This document shows positions 48,359 through 56,800 of a stretch of DNA of 64,000 nt, piece after piece. The stretch is taken from the NCBI RefSeq assembly GCF_002127965.1, contig NZ_CP018787.1, positions 992,001 to 1,056,000 of the forward strand, read 5' to 3'. Made by a program: the position numbers and the translations under genes. Source of the stretch: Oxalobacter formigenes. GTDB taxonomy: Bacteria; Pseudomonadota; Gammaproteobacteria; Burkholderiales; Burkholderiaceae_D. A model generated the notes under the pieces. The model was not told the origin of the DNA and did not search any database. It worked only from the letters and a program-made list of their open reading frames with translations. Within the stretch, counting starts at the first letter, position 1. Every line of letters starts with the position of its first letter.

Positions 48359-49810
48359 ATGCCACAAAATGAATTCAAGCCTTTTGCGATTGCATCCAGT
48401 GCAGCCGTTCTTGAACAGTCAGAGTACGAAATGTCTCAAGTCTTGCGTGAAGGGTTTAAAAAGGGTCTGGCAAGGTCGGTCGAAGTGAACAAGGCGATCC
48501 GTCAGGCGTCCAGTATCGCGGCTGTTGTCGCGGAATTTGCTGCGGAAAAAAGCGGGAAGGACATGCTGGATAACGGGGATGTAGGTATCCTCAAGGAAAA
48601 CTTTGAAACGGCCTTGAGCGCTGTTTCATCCCTGTTGATTGCCGAAGCACTGGGAACAGGTGATCTGTTGAGCGCTTCGTTTACACCGAAACTCAGGGAA
48701 CTGAAAAACGGGACGCTGGTTCATGTTCGAGCCAAGGAAAAGAACCTGACTAAAATACCGGTATTCAAGGCGGATGAAACCGGGGAAAAAGTCATTGTCA
48801 AGGGAAACAACCTGAGTCTTGAGGAAGGGGATATCGCCGGAGCGGGGCATTGGCTGGAGTTGCAATACGATGAAGCCCTGGACAAATGGGTTTTGCAGAA
48901 TCCGGCCAAAGGCATTACTCCGTCCAGTGGTGTACCGGTTGGCACCATTGAATATTTTGCGATGGTAACGTCTCCGGCAGGCTATCTGAAGGCCAACGGT
49001 GCGGCCGTAGGCAGGGAAACATATCCGGAACTTTATGCCACGATCGGTACAACGTTCGGGGAAGGAGATGGATCGAGTACGTTCAACCTGCCGGATCTGA
49101 TCGACCGGTTTGCTCAGGGAAGCAATACACCGGGACAGAAGATTGAAGCGGGGTTGTCTGATCACAATCATACATTGCCACTTGCGCTTGAAGAAACAGG
49201 GACCGGATATGCCGCGCATGGTTCAAATATCTCATCAGGTACAACTGTTGGATATGCATCAGCATCCAATCCCATCTACGGCGCCTCCAATACCGTCCAG
49301 CCACCAGCCTTGACCTTGCTGCCCTGCATCAAAGCCTTTGATGCCGCCACCAATCCGGGACTGATCGATATTACCGGGCTGGCGCGGGAGATGGCGAATA
49401 AAACAGATGCTGCTGCCGCAGCCCATGCGGCCATGCCGTCAAATGTATATGAGGAACTGGGGGTGCCGGAGGGAACACTCTACGATGGCATCAACTATCA
49501 ATCAGAACTCTTGACTATGCCGGCGGATGGTTATTTGTTTTGGTACCAGTTGTTCAAATCGAACGGCACCGACTACTTTACGTGCTGGATGGGTTTCTAC
49601 AGATTTAAAGATGGTGTTATAACGCTTGGAAACAGCGATAGCATTGTTGGAGCCGGAAGCAACCAATGGATCGAGATGTATATGCCTGTTAGCAAAGGCG
49701 ATCAGGTCAGACTACTGTGGGGGCCTTCCAGAAAAACAGAAGACGAGACTGGACTCACATCATTGAAGTTTATTTATGCAAATGGATCGGCACCGAAGGA
49801 GAGACAATGA
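48359..49810 (+). CDS. Phage tail fibre protein with tail collar domain
   Basis: A 483-residue phage protein. Residues 1-100 (MPQNEFKPFAIASSAAVL, INKAIRQ-like VNKAIRQASSIAAVVAEF) match the N-terminal part of prophage tail fibres; residues about 195-265 form a phage tail collar domain (VPVGTIEYFAM, GYLKANGAAVGRETYPELYATIGTTFGEGDG, FNLPDLIDRF); the C-terminal 110 residues are a unique receptor-binding type region. It has a good ribosome binding site (AAGGA). The next gene overlaps its end by four bases. No baseplate, sheath, tube or head genes are present around it, so it belongs to a remnant or an isolated fibre cassette. Confidence 0.82.
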   Translation: MPQNEFKPFAIASSAAVLEQSEYEMSQVLREGFKKGLARSVEVNKAIRQASSIAAVVAEFAAEKSGKDMLDNGDVGILKENFETALSAVSSLLIAEALGTGDLLSASFTPKLRELKNGTLVHVRAKEKNLTKIPVFKADETGEKVIVKGNNLSLEEGDIAGAGHWLELQYDEALDKWVLQNPAKGITPSSGVPVGTIEYFAMVTSPAGYLKANGAAVGRETYPELYATIGTTFGEGDGSSTFNLPDLIDRFAQGSNTPGQKIEAGLSDHNHTLPLALEETGTGYAAHGSNISSGTTVGYASASNPIYGASNTVQPPALTLLPCIKAFDAATNPGLIDITGLAREMANKTDAAAAAHAAMPSNVYEELGVPEGTLYDGINYQSELLTMPADGYLFWYQLFKSNGTDYFTCWMGFYRFKDGVITLGNSDSIVGAGSNQWIEMYMPVSKGDQVRLLWGPSRKTEDETGLTSLKFIYANGSAPKERQ

Positions 49811-50340
49811 AATACGGGATAGCGATAAACGGAAAATTCGCCCTCATCAATGAAGATGAAAACAGAATTCGGAAAACAATAACCCTGTGCATGCCACAGT
49901 ATTCGGCAGCCCAGATCAAAACGTACGATGACAGCGAAGTCGAACAGGGTCATGACGGGAACTGGTACGAAAAAGGACATGCTCCGCAAAGACCGCTGGA
50001 AGAAATCAAGGTAGCAAAACTGATTGAACTGGGCACTGCATTTGAAAAAGCCTCCCAAACCGCTCATTGTCTCTCGTCAGCCGGTTTTGAAATCAACGCT
50101 GACGAGAAGGCGAACAGGAACATCGAAGGGTTGGTACTGGTTCTCAAACCGGAAGAAAGCACATTGTTTCGTTCATACGACAATAGTTTTCATAAAGTGA
50201 CGAAAGAACAGTTGGAAATGATGAGGAAAGAAATCGCCGTCAATTCACAGCGGCTGTGTCAGATCAAGTGGCAGATTGAGGCCGCTATCGATGTTGCAGA
50301 AACTTTGGACGAACTGAATGCAATCAACGTCGCATTTTAG
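49807..50340 (+). CDS. DUF4376-like phage tail-fibre associated protein
   Basis: A 177-residue protein beginning at an ATG that overlaps the tail-fibre stop (ATGA). The N-terminal half (MKYGIAINGKFALINEDENR) resembles proteins encoded next to phage tail fibres. The C-terminal half, with INADEKANRNIEGLVLVL, FHKVTKEQLEMMRKEIAVNSQ and ETLDELNAINV, matches my memory of the DUF4376 pattern. Such proteins are thought to help fibre assembly, but I know of no firm proof. An in-frame extension to 49717 lies wholly inside the fibre gene and is not real. Confidence 0.65.
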   Translation: MKYGIAINGKFALINEDENRIRKTITLCMPQYSAAQIKTYDDSEVEQGHDGNWYEKGHAPQRPLEEIKVAKLIELGTAFEKASQTAHCLSSAGFEINADEKANRNIEGLVLVLKPEESTLFRSYDNSFHKVTKEQLEMMRKEIAVNSQRLCQIKWQIEAAIDVAETLDELNAINVAF

Positions 50341-50367
50341 TTTGTCGTTGTTGAAGAGGGGAAGGCG

Positions 50368-50589
50368 ATGGGAAGGTGGCTTGGCCAGATTCCGATAGCG
50401 ATTGACCCGCTCGTCAACGTGTTTTTCTGCAGCTTGGCAAATGAAACGATTTCAAACATGGAATGGAGAAAACGAAACGGGGGCAACAGCGTACGGTTTT
50501 GTCTGTGTCTGACCGGACAAGAAGAAGGTATCAGTACGAACTGGTTACTGTTTCGACCTTCCTGTCACAAACTCCATGCAACAAAATAG
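50368..50589 (+). CDS. Small phage protein, probably decayed at its C-terminus
   Basis: A 73-residue ORF with a strong ribosome binding site (GGGGAAGG). The first 36 residues, MGRWLGQIPIAIDPLVNVFF and ANETISNMEWRKR, resemble a small phage protein family that I remember as having a DQLANxxxGGxxDETLSxRxWR-like pattern near lysis and tail genes of betaproteobacterial phages. Here several of those positions differ (DPLVN, NETIS), and after WRKR the sequence no longer looks like the family, so the gene may be degenerate. Function unknown. Confidence 0.5.
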   Translation: MGRWLGQIPIAIDPLVNVFFCSLANETISNMEWRKRNGGNSVRFCLCLTGQEEGISTNWLLFRPSCHKLHATK

Positions 50590-50624
50590 TGTTTGTGACC
50601 GGAGCATAACAATGGTCAGGAATG

Positions 50625-51251
50625 TCAGGCATCAGTTCTGTCCGGTATCAGCGCGGCCTTTCGTTTCTGCTCTTCGGTAATCGTCCAGTAGTAGATCGTT
50701 TTGGTACCGACTTTTTCGATCTTCTCGGCTGGCCATTCGGGGCCCATGTCGGATTCGTTGGAGACGACGCGGGCACCGACTTTCAACTGTTTCCAGAGTA
50801 TCGGACGCAGTTCGTAATTGATTGACTGGGGCAGGTAGAGCATGACGACGGTGGCGTCGGAAAAGTCGTCCTTGTAGAAATTACCCAGTTTGAATTCGGT
50901 CAGGTGTTCGACTCCGGCTGCCTTGGCGTTGGCTTTGGCTTCTTCAACCCGTTTGGGGTTGAGGTCAAGGCCGATGCCATGAGCACCGCGAAGTTTGGCT
51001 GCGGCAATGACGATGCGTCCGTCGCCGCATCCCAGATCGTAAACGAGATCGTCCTTATTGACATCAGCCAGTTTGACCATGCCGTCCGCCGTTTCAGGCC
51101 AGGTGGCGATGAATCCGGCATCGAGTTCAGGCCCCATCATTTCATCAAGTCCGAACTGGTTTTTGGCGGTGACGATGACAATGATCGGGATGAGTACGGC
51201 GACAAATACAAAGGCGGCGATTGTCAGACTGGTGCGTTTGGGCGAACTCAT
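50625..51251 (-). CDS. Membrane-anchored SAM-dependent methyltransferase
   Basis: A 208-residue protein with one N-terminal transmembrane helix (about 10-28, AAFVFVAVLIPIIVIVTA) followed by a class I methyltransferase fold. Motif I is VYDLGCGDGRIVIAAA and motif II is GIGLDLNPKRVEEA; VVMLYLPQSIN occupies the motif-IV position. The arrangement resembles the DOT1-like or putative RNA and lipid methyltransferases annotated with a single anchor in Burkholderiales. Topology by positive-inside residues (PKR before the helix) is N-in, so the catalytic part should face the periplasm, which would be odd for a SAM-dependent enzyme and may mean the helix is peripheral. It lies 22 bases after the permease gene in the same direction, with GGAGA before its ATG. 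Confidence 0.8.
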   Translation of the reverse strand: MSSPKRTSLTIAAFVFVAVLIPIIVIVTAKNQFGLDEMMGPELDAGFIATWPETADGMVKLADVNKDDLVYDLGCGDGRIVIAAAKLRGAHGIGLDLNPKRVEEAKANAKAAGVEHLTEFKLGNFYKDDFSDATVVMLYLPQSINYELRPILWKQLKVGARVVSNESDMGPEWPAEKIEKVGTKTIYYWTITEEQKRKAALIPDRTDA

Positions 51252-51273
51252 GAAATGCGATTCTCCTTGAAAT

Positions 51274-52722
51274 TTAATCTGAAGTGACGGTGTCAGCCTG
51301 TTTTTGATCGGGGGCGATCCGATTGATCAGTAGCAGAAGCATGACTCCGATCAATAATACCGCAACACCGATCCAGGCGGCATTGATGCCACCGAGTGAC
51401 TGATCGTATACGTATGAAAGGCTGGACCATAGCATATAGGTGCAGGTTGCGCAGAAAATCAGGGGGACGAGCGGATAGAGCGGTACCTTGAAGGGGCGTG
51501 GCGTTTGGGGTTCACGGATCCTGAGCACGAACAGGGAAATCCCCGCCAGCAGGAAAAATATCCAGAAGACCGGTGCAGTGAATTCGACCATGGATTTGAA
51601 CCCGCTGCCTATCCATCCTCCCAATACGACGAGCAGTAATGACGCGATGCACTGTACCCACAAGGCATTCGCGGGTGTATCGCGTGCAGTATCCCATATG
51701 CCGAGTTTGTGCAGCAAGGGCCAGTCACGTCCCATGGCGTAACTGGTGCGGGCGCCGACAATGATGGTGGCGTTGATCGAGGTGAGGGCGGAAATGGCGA
51801 TCATCAGGGAAATGATTTTTTGGGCGGCAGGGCCGAAAGCGATTTGCATCAGGTCGGCTGCGATGGCGTGGGAGCGCATCATGCCGTGAAAGCCCAGCCC
51901 CTGCCAGTAAGCCCATGTCATGAGAATGTAGAGCGTGGTGATGATCAGGATGGAAAAGGTCAGGGCTTTGACCATGTTGCGATGGCTGCCTTTCATTTCT
52001 GCGCTGATGTACGCTGCTTCGTTCCAGCCGCCGAAAGTCAGCAACACGAATACCATTGCCAGCCCGAAGCTGGAACTGAACGAAGACGGTTCAGGCAAAG
52101 CGTTGACGACAGGCGCAGTGGTGTCACCGGATGAGCCTGTCGCAAAGAGATAGATGGACGTTGCTACAATGGCCAGCAGGCAGATGACCTGGAGGGTCGT
52201 GAAAAAGGTCTGGGTCGCCATGCCGGAACGGACGTTTTTCAGGTTGACCCATGAAAGGATCAGGATGACGCCGATGGCGTATACAGTCGTGCCTGAACCG
52301 GAACCGGACCAGTCCAGAGAAACGACCTGGTTCATGTAATCGCCGAAAACGAAAGACAGGAGTGCGATCGAGCCGGTAGTGATGACGGAAAGCCGTGCCC
52401 AGCCGAACAGGAAAGAAACGGAACGTCCGTAAGCCCTGTGCAGGAAGTAATAATCGCCACCGGCATTCGGGTATGCCGTCGCCAGTTCGGCATAGCACAG
52501 GGCACCGATCAGGGAAACGACGCCTCCGGCGATCCATGCGAGAAACATGGAAGTCGTATCGCCTGTCATGCTGGCGACAACGGCCGGGGTCTTGAAGATA
52601 CCGGCGCCGATAACGATGCCGACTATCAATGTGATGGCTTCGCGCAAACCGAAAGTACGACGCGGCAAACCGGATTCTGCCGTTGTGGCCGTATTGTTCT
52701 GGCTTGCTGTTGGTCGGGACAT
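51274..52722 (-). CDS. APC superfamily amino acid permease
   Basis: A 482-residue transporter with about twelve membrane segments. The first, REAITLIVGIVIGAGIFKTPA, carries the APC-type GIVIGAGIF substrate-binding motif. It resembles LAT-like exchangers such as SteT; the substrate is unknown. I chose the ATG at 52722 (MSRPTASQNN), as the 30 extra residues to 52812 look non-coding and reach into the divergent promoter region. The downstream gene for a membrane methyltransferase is only 22 bases away and is probably cotranscribed. Confidence 0.86.
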   Translation of the reverse strand: MSRPTASQNNTATTAESGLPRRTFGLREAITLIVGIVIGAGIFKTPAVVASMTGDTTSMFLAWIAGGVVSLIGALCYAELATAYPNAGGDYYFLHRAYGRSVSFLFGWARLSVITTGSIALLSFVFGDYMNQVVSLDWSGSGSGTTVYAIGVILILSWVNLKNVRSGMATQTFFTTLQVICLLAIVATSIYLFATGSSGDTTAPVVNALPEPSSFSSSFGLAMVFVLLTFGGWNEAAYISAEMKGSHRNMVKALTFSILIITTLYILMTWAYWQGLGFHGMMRSHAIAADLMQIAFGPAAQKIISLMIAISALTSINATIIVGARTSYAMGRDWPLLHKLGIWDTARDTPANALWVQCIASLLLVVLGGWIGSGFKSMVEFTAPVFWIFFLLAGISLFVLRIREPQTPRPFKVPLYPLVPLIFCATCTYMLWSSLSYVYDQSLGGINAAWIGVAVLLIGVMLLLLINRIAPDQKQADTVTSD

Positions 52723-53032
52723 TGTCAGGCTGTTTTTATGGCTGGAAGGTGGATAAAAATACCGTGCAAAATGAAATCGCTCTATTGTGAGTGAAAGTCG
52801 CCGGTTTCTCAATATCCCTGTTCAATTTGATTATTCTCCCGTTGAAGAAAAATGCGCCTGTTGCTTTTATTTTCCGTCATATGCGACTAATCATCGAACG
52901 GACAGTTTTCCATTTTTTTGTGTGAGATCACGCGTTTCATTCCCGATTTCCCTAAGCTTTTCATTCTGCTGCCTTTGTATCCGGTACGACTTCGGGCACA
53001 TTTTTATCAATGAAAGAGAAAGAAGGCCACAC
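52723..53032. other. Divergent promoter region, APC permease / DsbC-like gene
   Basis: About 310 bases between divergent starts. The plus-strand frame remains open through it, upstream of the DsbC-like ATG, but it encodes Phe, Ser and Cys rich sequence with no ribosome binding site and no export signal in a believable position. No clear promoter could be singled out. Confidence 0.45.
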
Positions 53033-53461
53033 ATGGAAAAAATCGGTTTGCCTAAAGAGCTGGCTATCAAAATCGTCAAGGGTGACGGCAAACGGGTGAT
53101 TGCCGTTTTTGCCGATCCGAATTGTCATTATTGCCAGCAGTTCGAAGATGGATTACGTCAGGTCGATAACATTACGATTTACGTTTTTCCCTACAATATC
53201 CTGTCGGTCGATTCGATGTATCTGTCACACGCGATCTGGTGCTCTCCCGATCCTGCAAAAGCATGGGACGACTGGATGGTAGAAAGAAAGCGACCACCTG
53301 CAGCCAAGCCCGGTTGCGCTTTTCCCAACGATGACATTCTGAAACTGGGAGAAGAACTGCAGATACGGGCGACACCAACGATTTATTTTGCCGACGGTAC
53401 CCGTGAAGAAGGGTCCATTCCACCAGAAGCGCTGGAAGAAAAGCTGGATTCGATCAAGTGA
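53033..53461 (+). CDS. DsbC-type thioredoxin-fold protein lacking export signal and dimerisation domain
   Basis: A 142-residue protein equivalent to the C-terminal catalytic domain of DsbC/DsbG disulfide isomerases: LPKELAIKIVKGDGKRVIAVFADPNCHYCQQFE, with active-site Cys31-His-Tyr-Cys34 and cis-proline in ATP (Pro115). Two more cysteines (70 and 95) match the second, structural DsbC pair. The start at 53033 has a clear AGAAGG ribosome binding site. It lacks the DsbC signal peptide and N-terminal dimerisation domain, so it should stay in the cytoplasm unless translation starts elsewhere. It may be a cytoplasmic disulfide protein or a truncated dsbC. Confidence 0.75.
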   Translation: MEKIGLPKELAIKIVKGDGKRVIAVFADPNCHYCQQFEDGLRQVDNITIYVFPYNILSVDSMYLSHAIWCSPDPAKAWDDWMVERKRPPAAKPGCAFPNDDILKLGEELQIRATPTIYFADGTREEGSIPPEALEEKLDSIK

Positions 53462-53528
53462 TGAACAAAGCGTTCGATTGATCTGGCCTGATCGATTTCA
53501 GTAAAAATTCAAAACAGTTGTATTTAAA

Positions 53529-53558
53529 AGCCGGACAGTTTTCTGTCCGGCTTTTTTT
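53529..53558 (+). terminator. Intrinsic terminator after the DsbC-like gene
   Basis: AGCCGGACAG, loop TTTT, CTGTCCGGCT, then seven T. A perfect 10-bp stem, 67 bases past the stop. Confidence 0.92.
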
Positions 53559-53897
53559 GTTATTTGTCTTTCGGTGTTTAATTTTTTTAAGTTGGCTCTT
53601 CATTAATTAAACATTAAGTGGTTGCATTTTTCATTCTGCTTTTCCGGTTACGAAAATCGACGGGCAGAAATTTTATATTCTTTAAGGCTAAATTGTTGTA
53701 TTTTGGAAATAAATATTTTTATATTGTTGATATATATAATAATTTTATTTTGCAATAAATGTTGCCTAAAAGCAATATTTTAAATAAGATTGCGTATATA
53801 AAGGGCGGATTGATTGTTTATAAATGTTTATTATTTTATTGATGAGATATGGGATTCTGGTAGTTGAACCGGAATATAAGTTCCATCGGGAGGCAAT
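53559..53897. other. AT-rich region upstream of the autotransporter gene
   Basis: About 340 bases, distinctly AT-rich between 53640 and 53850, without a gene. It ends with the strong ribosome binding site GGGAGG before the autotransporter ATG. Such tracts are often silenced by H-NS type proteins and suggest that the gene was acquired by transfer. Several TATAAT-like boxes occur by composition alone, so I do not name a promoter. Confidence 0.55.
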
Positions 53898-56800
53898 ATG
53901 AATCGTTGTTATCAAATTATATGGAGTAAAACCCGTTTTGCCAGGGTAGTCGTTTCTGAACTTGCCCGTACCCGTGGAAAAAAAGGGGGCACGGCAAGAA
54001 AAGACCTTGTTAAATCAGGACAGGCGCTGTTGCTTTCCCTGTCTCTGGCAGGATTGGGGGCGAATGTGGCACTTGCCGAGCCAGCCAATATCGTCTTGAT
54101 CAATGGCGGCGTTGTCGAAACCGGAGGCAATTATGTTCAGGTTTCAGAGGATCGCAAAATATTCAATGTCCAGAATTCTGCCGATTTCAGCAATAATCAC
54201 TTTTCCAGTAATACCACCTGGAACAGTCCTTCTGCCGGAACGCTCACGGCAATTCTGAAATCGGATGAAACGCTAAATGTCAGTAATGCCGTCTTCGATA
54301 ATAACAGGGTTACGGCTGGTCCCGGAGTAGTGGGTAACCCCAAGGCTGGCGGCATTAATGTCTCCGGTGGATCAGTGAATCTGAGCAATGTAAAGATTAC
54401 GAGCAACTCGTCCTACAGTGAAGATCTGATGGGAAGTACCAATGGGACGTATGGAGGTGCATTGGGCGTTACCGGATCAAAAACAGTATTGAACAATGTC
54501 ACGATTTCCAATACGACAGCGGGCAGTAACATGCAGGTACAGGGAGCCGGTTTTTATCAGTCTGGTGGCACTCTTTATGCCGATGGCTTGCATGTCAACA
54601 ATAACACCGCGAGTCAGGACAGGAATGCGTCTGTTGCCGGGACAGGGGTTTCTCTTTGGGGAATAACGTCCGGTATGATTATCAACTCTTCGTTTGATAA
54701 CAATACTGGAATACTGCTTGAAACGGACAAACCGGCCAAGGGGGAAGAGGACACTCATGATGTGCTTGGTGGCGGAATTCATATCCGAAACAGTCCCTGG
54801 AATACAAGTGAAAAAAATGTCATCACCATTACGAACTCCAGCATTTCCGGAAATTCCATCAACAGTGCCGCTGCCGCTGACGTTATCAAGGACTCGGAAT
54901 GGGATACGGCAAGAGGAGGTGGTTTATATGTCAAATCCGATGACGCAAGTCATCCTCTGTCGGTGACATTGAACGACGTCAGTTTCAATAACAATACGGC
55001 GACGTCCAGTACAGGAAAGAATGTGAATGCCTATGCCTATGGCGGTGCAGTGATGAACCGTTATGCAGATCTGACATTCAACATCAGTCAGGACATGTCC
55101 TATACCGGAAACAGTGTTCACGGCGAAAACGCCAAAGGCGGTTTTCTTTATCTGGAATCCACCGGCAGCATGGCTGCCAAAGCCACTTTCAATGTTGCAA
55201 CCGGAAAAACCCTGACTGTCGGGAATGACCCTTTATCGCTTGAAACCAAAAACGATTCAACCGATTCCATTGCGGGTACAGCAAACAGCTGGCTGGTCAA
55301 GACGGGTGGCGGCAATATGATCGTTAACGGCCAGCTTGACAAATATGAAGGCAATGTCCAGATCGATGGAGGTTTGCTGGCATTGAAGAACGTGAATTCG
55401 ACCCTGACTATCGGCAGTGGCAGTTCACTTCTTGTCAACAATGGAAAACTGGACGTATCTGCGGGTCATCTTGCTGTTTCGACAGATGCCGCGAAATTTG
55501 AAGTCGGCAAACTGGGCGCTATCACAGCCAGATATGATGATTTTTCGGAAGTCACCAAAAAGGTCGATAAGACTCTGGACAATAATGGTGTGCTGTCGCT
55601 GTCTGGTGATTTTAGCGGTTCTCTAATGAGCCTGACGGATTATCAGAACAAGATCAGCGCACTGCAAAATGTGTCCGGACACGGTTCCGTCCAGTTGGCC
55701 GGTGTGACGATTCAGGTTCAGCAGGATACGCCAGTCAAACTGGATGATCTTTCCGGTATTCATGCGACGGAAGTACAGGCAACGGCAAGTGCGGGTTCTG
55801 ACAACACTGTCGATCTGAATACAGGAAAAAATACCGGTGTAGCCGCGTTGCAGGTCGAAAACGCCGCTACAGACAGGGATCTCAAACTCAATACCAAAAA
55901 CAGCGTGCTGACACTGGCCGGATCAAATAGTGGCGGCCAGCTGGTTACGGGAAAAGATGGTGCCGAGGTCAATACTGTCATTACCGGCAGTGTCGTGCTG
56001 GGCGATGTCACCGGCGATGCAGGCAAGAAAACAAACGGTACTTTAAACGGCAGCGTTTCAGGTTCCGTTGCCGTGGCAAATGGTGAATTCAATGTGACTC
56101 AGGGGATTGAGGCCGGTGCCGGTAATGAAGTCAATGTGGGAGGTAATGCCGCCTTGAATACGTCCACCGTCAAATTGAATGGAACGGCCCAAATGGGGGT
56201 GACAGGAACATTGACTACACAAAATCTGGTTGCTAGCGCCGATACAATGATCGCAGTCGGTTCCGGTGTGAGTGCAGGCAAACTGGTGGTCGATCAGGCT
56301 GACCTGAAAGGAGCCAGCATTGTTCTGGATCCTGTCTGGACAGGAACGGGTGCCGACACGATCATGAATGCGTCTCATCTGGCATTGAACAGTTTTGCCG
56401 GTAATGGCGATATTAACGGCCTCATCACGGTAGGCCAGAATTCCCTGGCCGTTCTGGGTGATACGACGGTCGATAATGCTATCGTTTCTTTCAACAAGTC
56501 CGTTTATCAATGGGGTGGAAATACAGGGCAGGTCAGTGCTGCGCTGGCTTTGTGGAAGCCGTTTACACTCGATAAAGACTTTGGAGGAATTACTGTTGAC
56601 GGGGCTGCAGTCTCCAATCAGGCTGTGAAGGGCGAAGTAACGTTTGCCAATAATTCCCTGTTCATGGTAAACGGCAGCGAACTGAAGCAGAATTCGCCAA
56701 TACTATCTGCGGGATCTGGCGGTGGAACATTCAATTTGGGTACGAATGCAGGTGACAAGGTTAATTTCCTTGTCTCGGGCGGCCAGAGCGGGACTTATCA

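Noticed and set aside
52787-53032. An 82-residue N-terminal extension of the DsbC-like protein
   Set aside because: The frame is open but the translation is Phe, Ser and Cys rich, not a recognisable signal peptide, and the internal ATG has a clear ribosome binding site.
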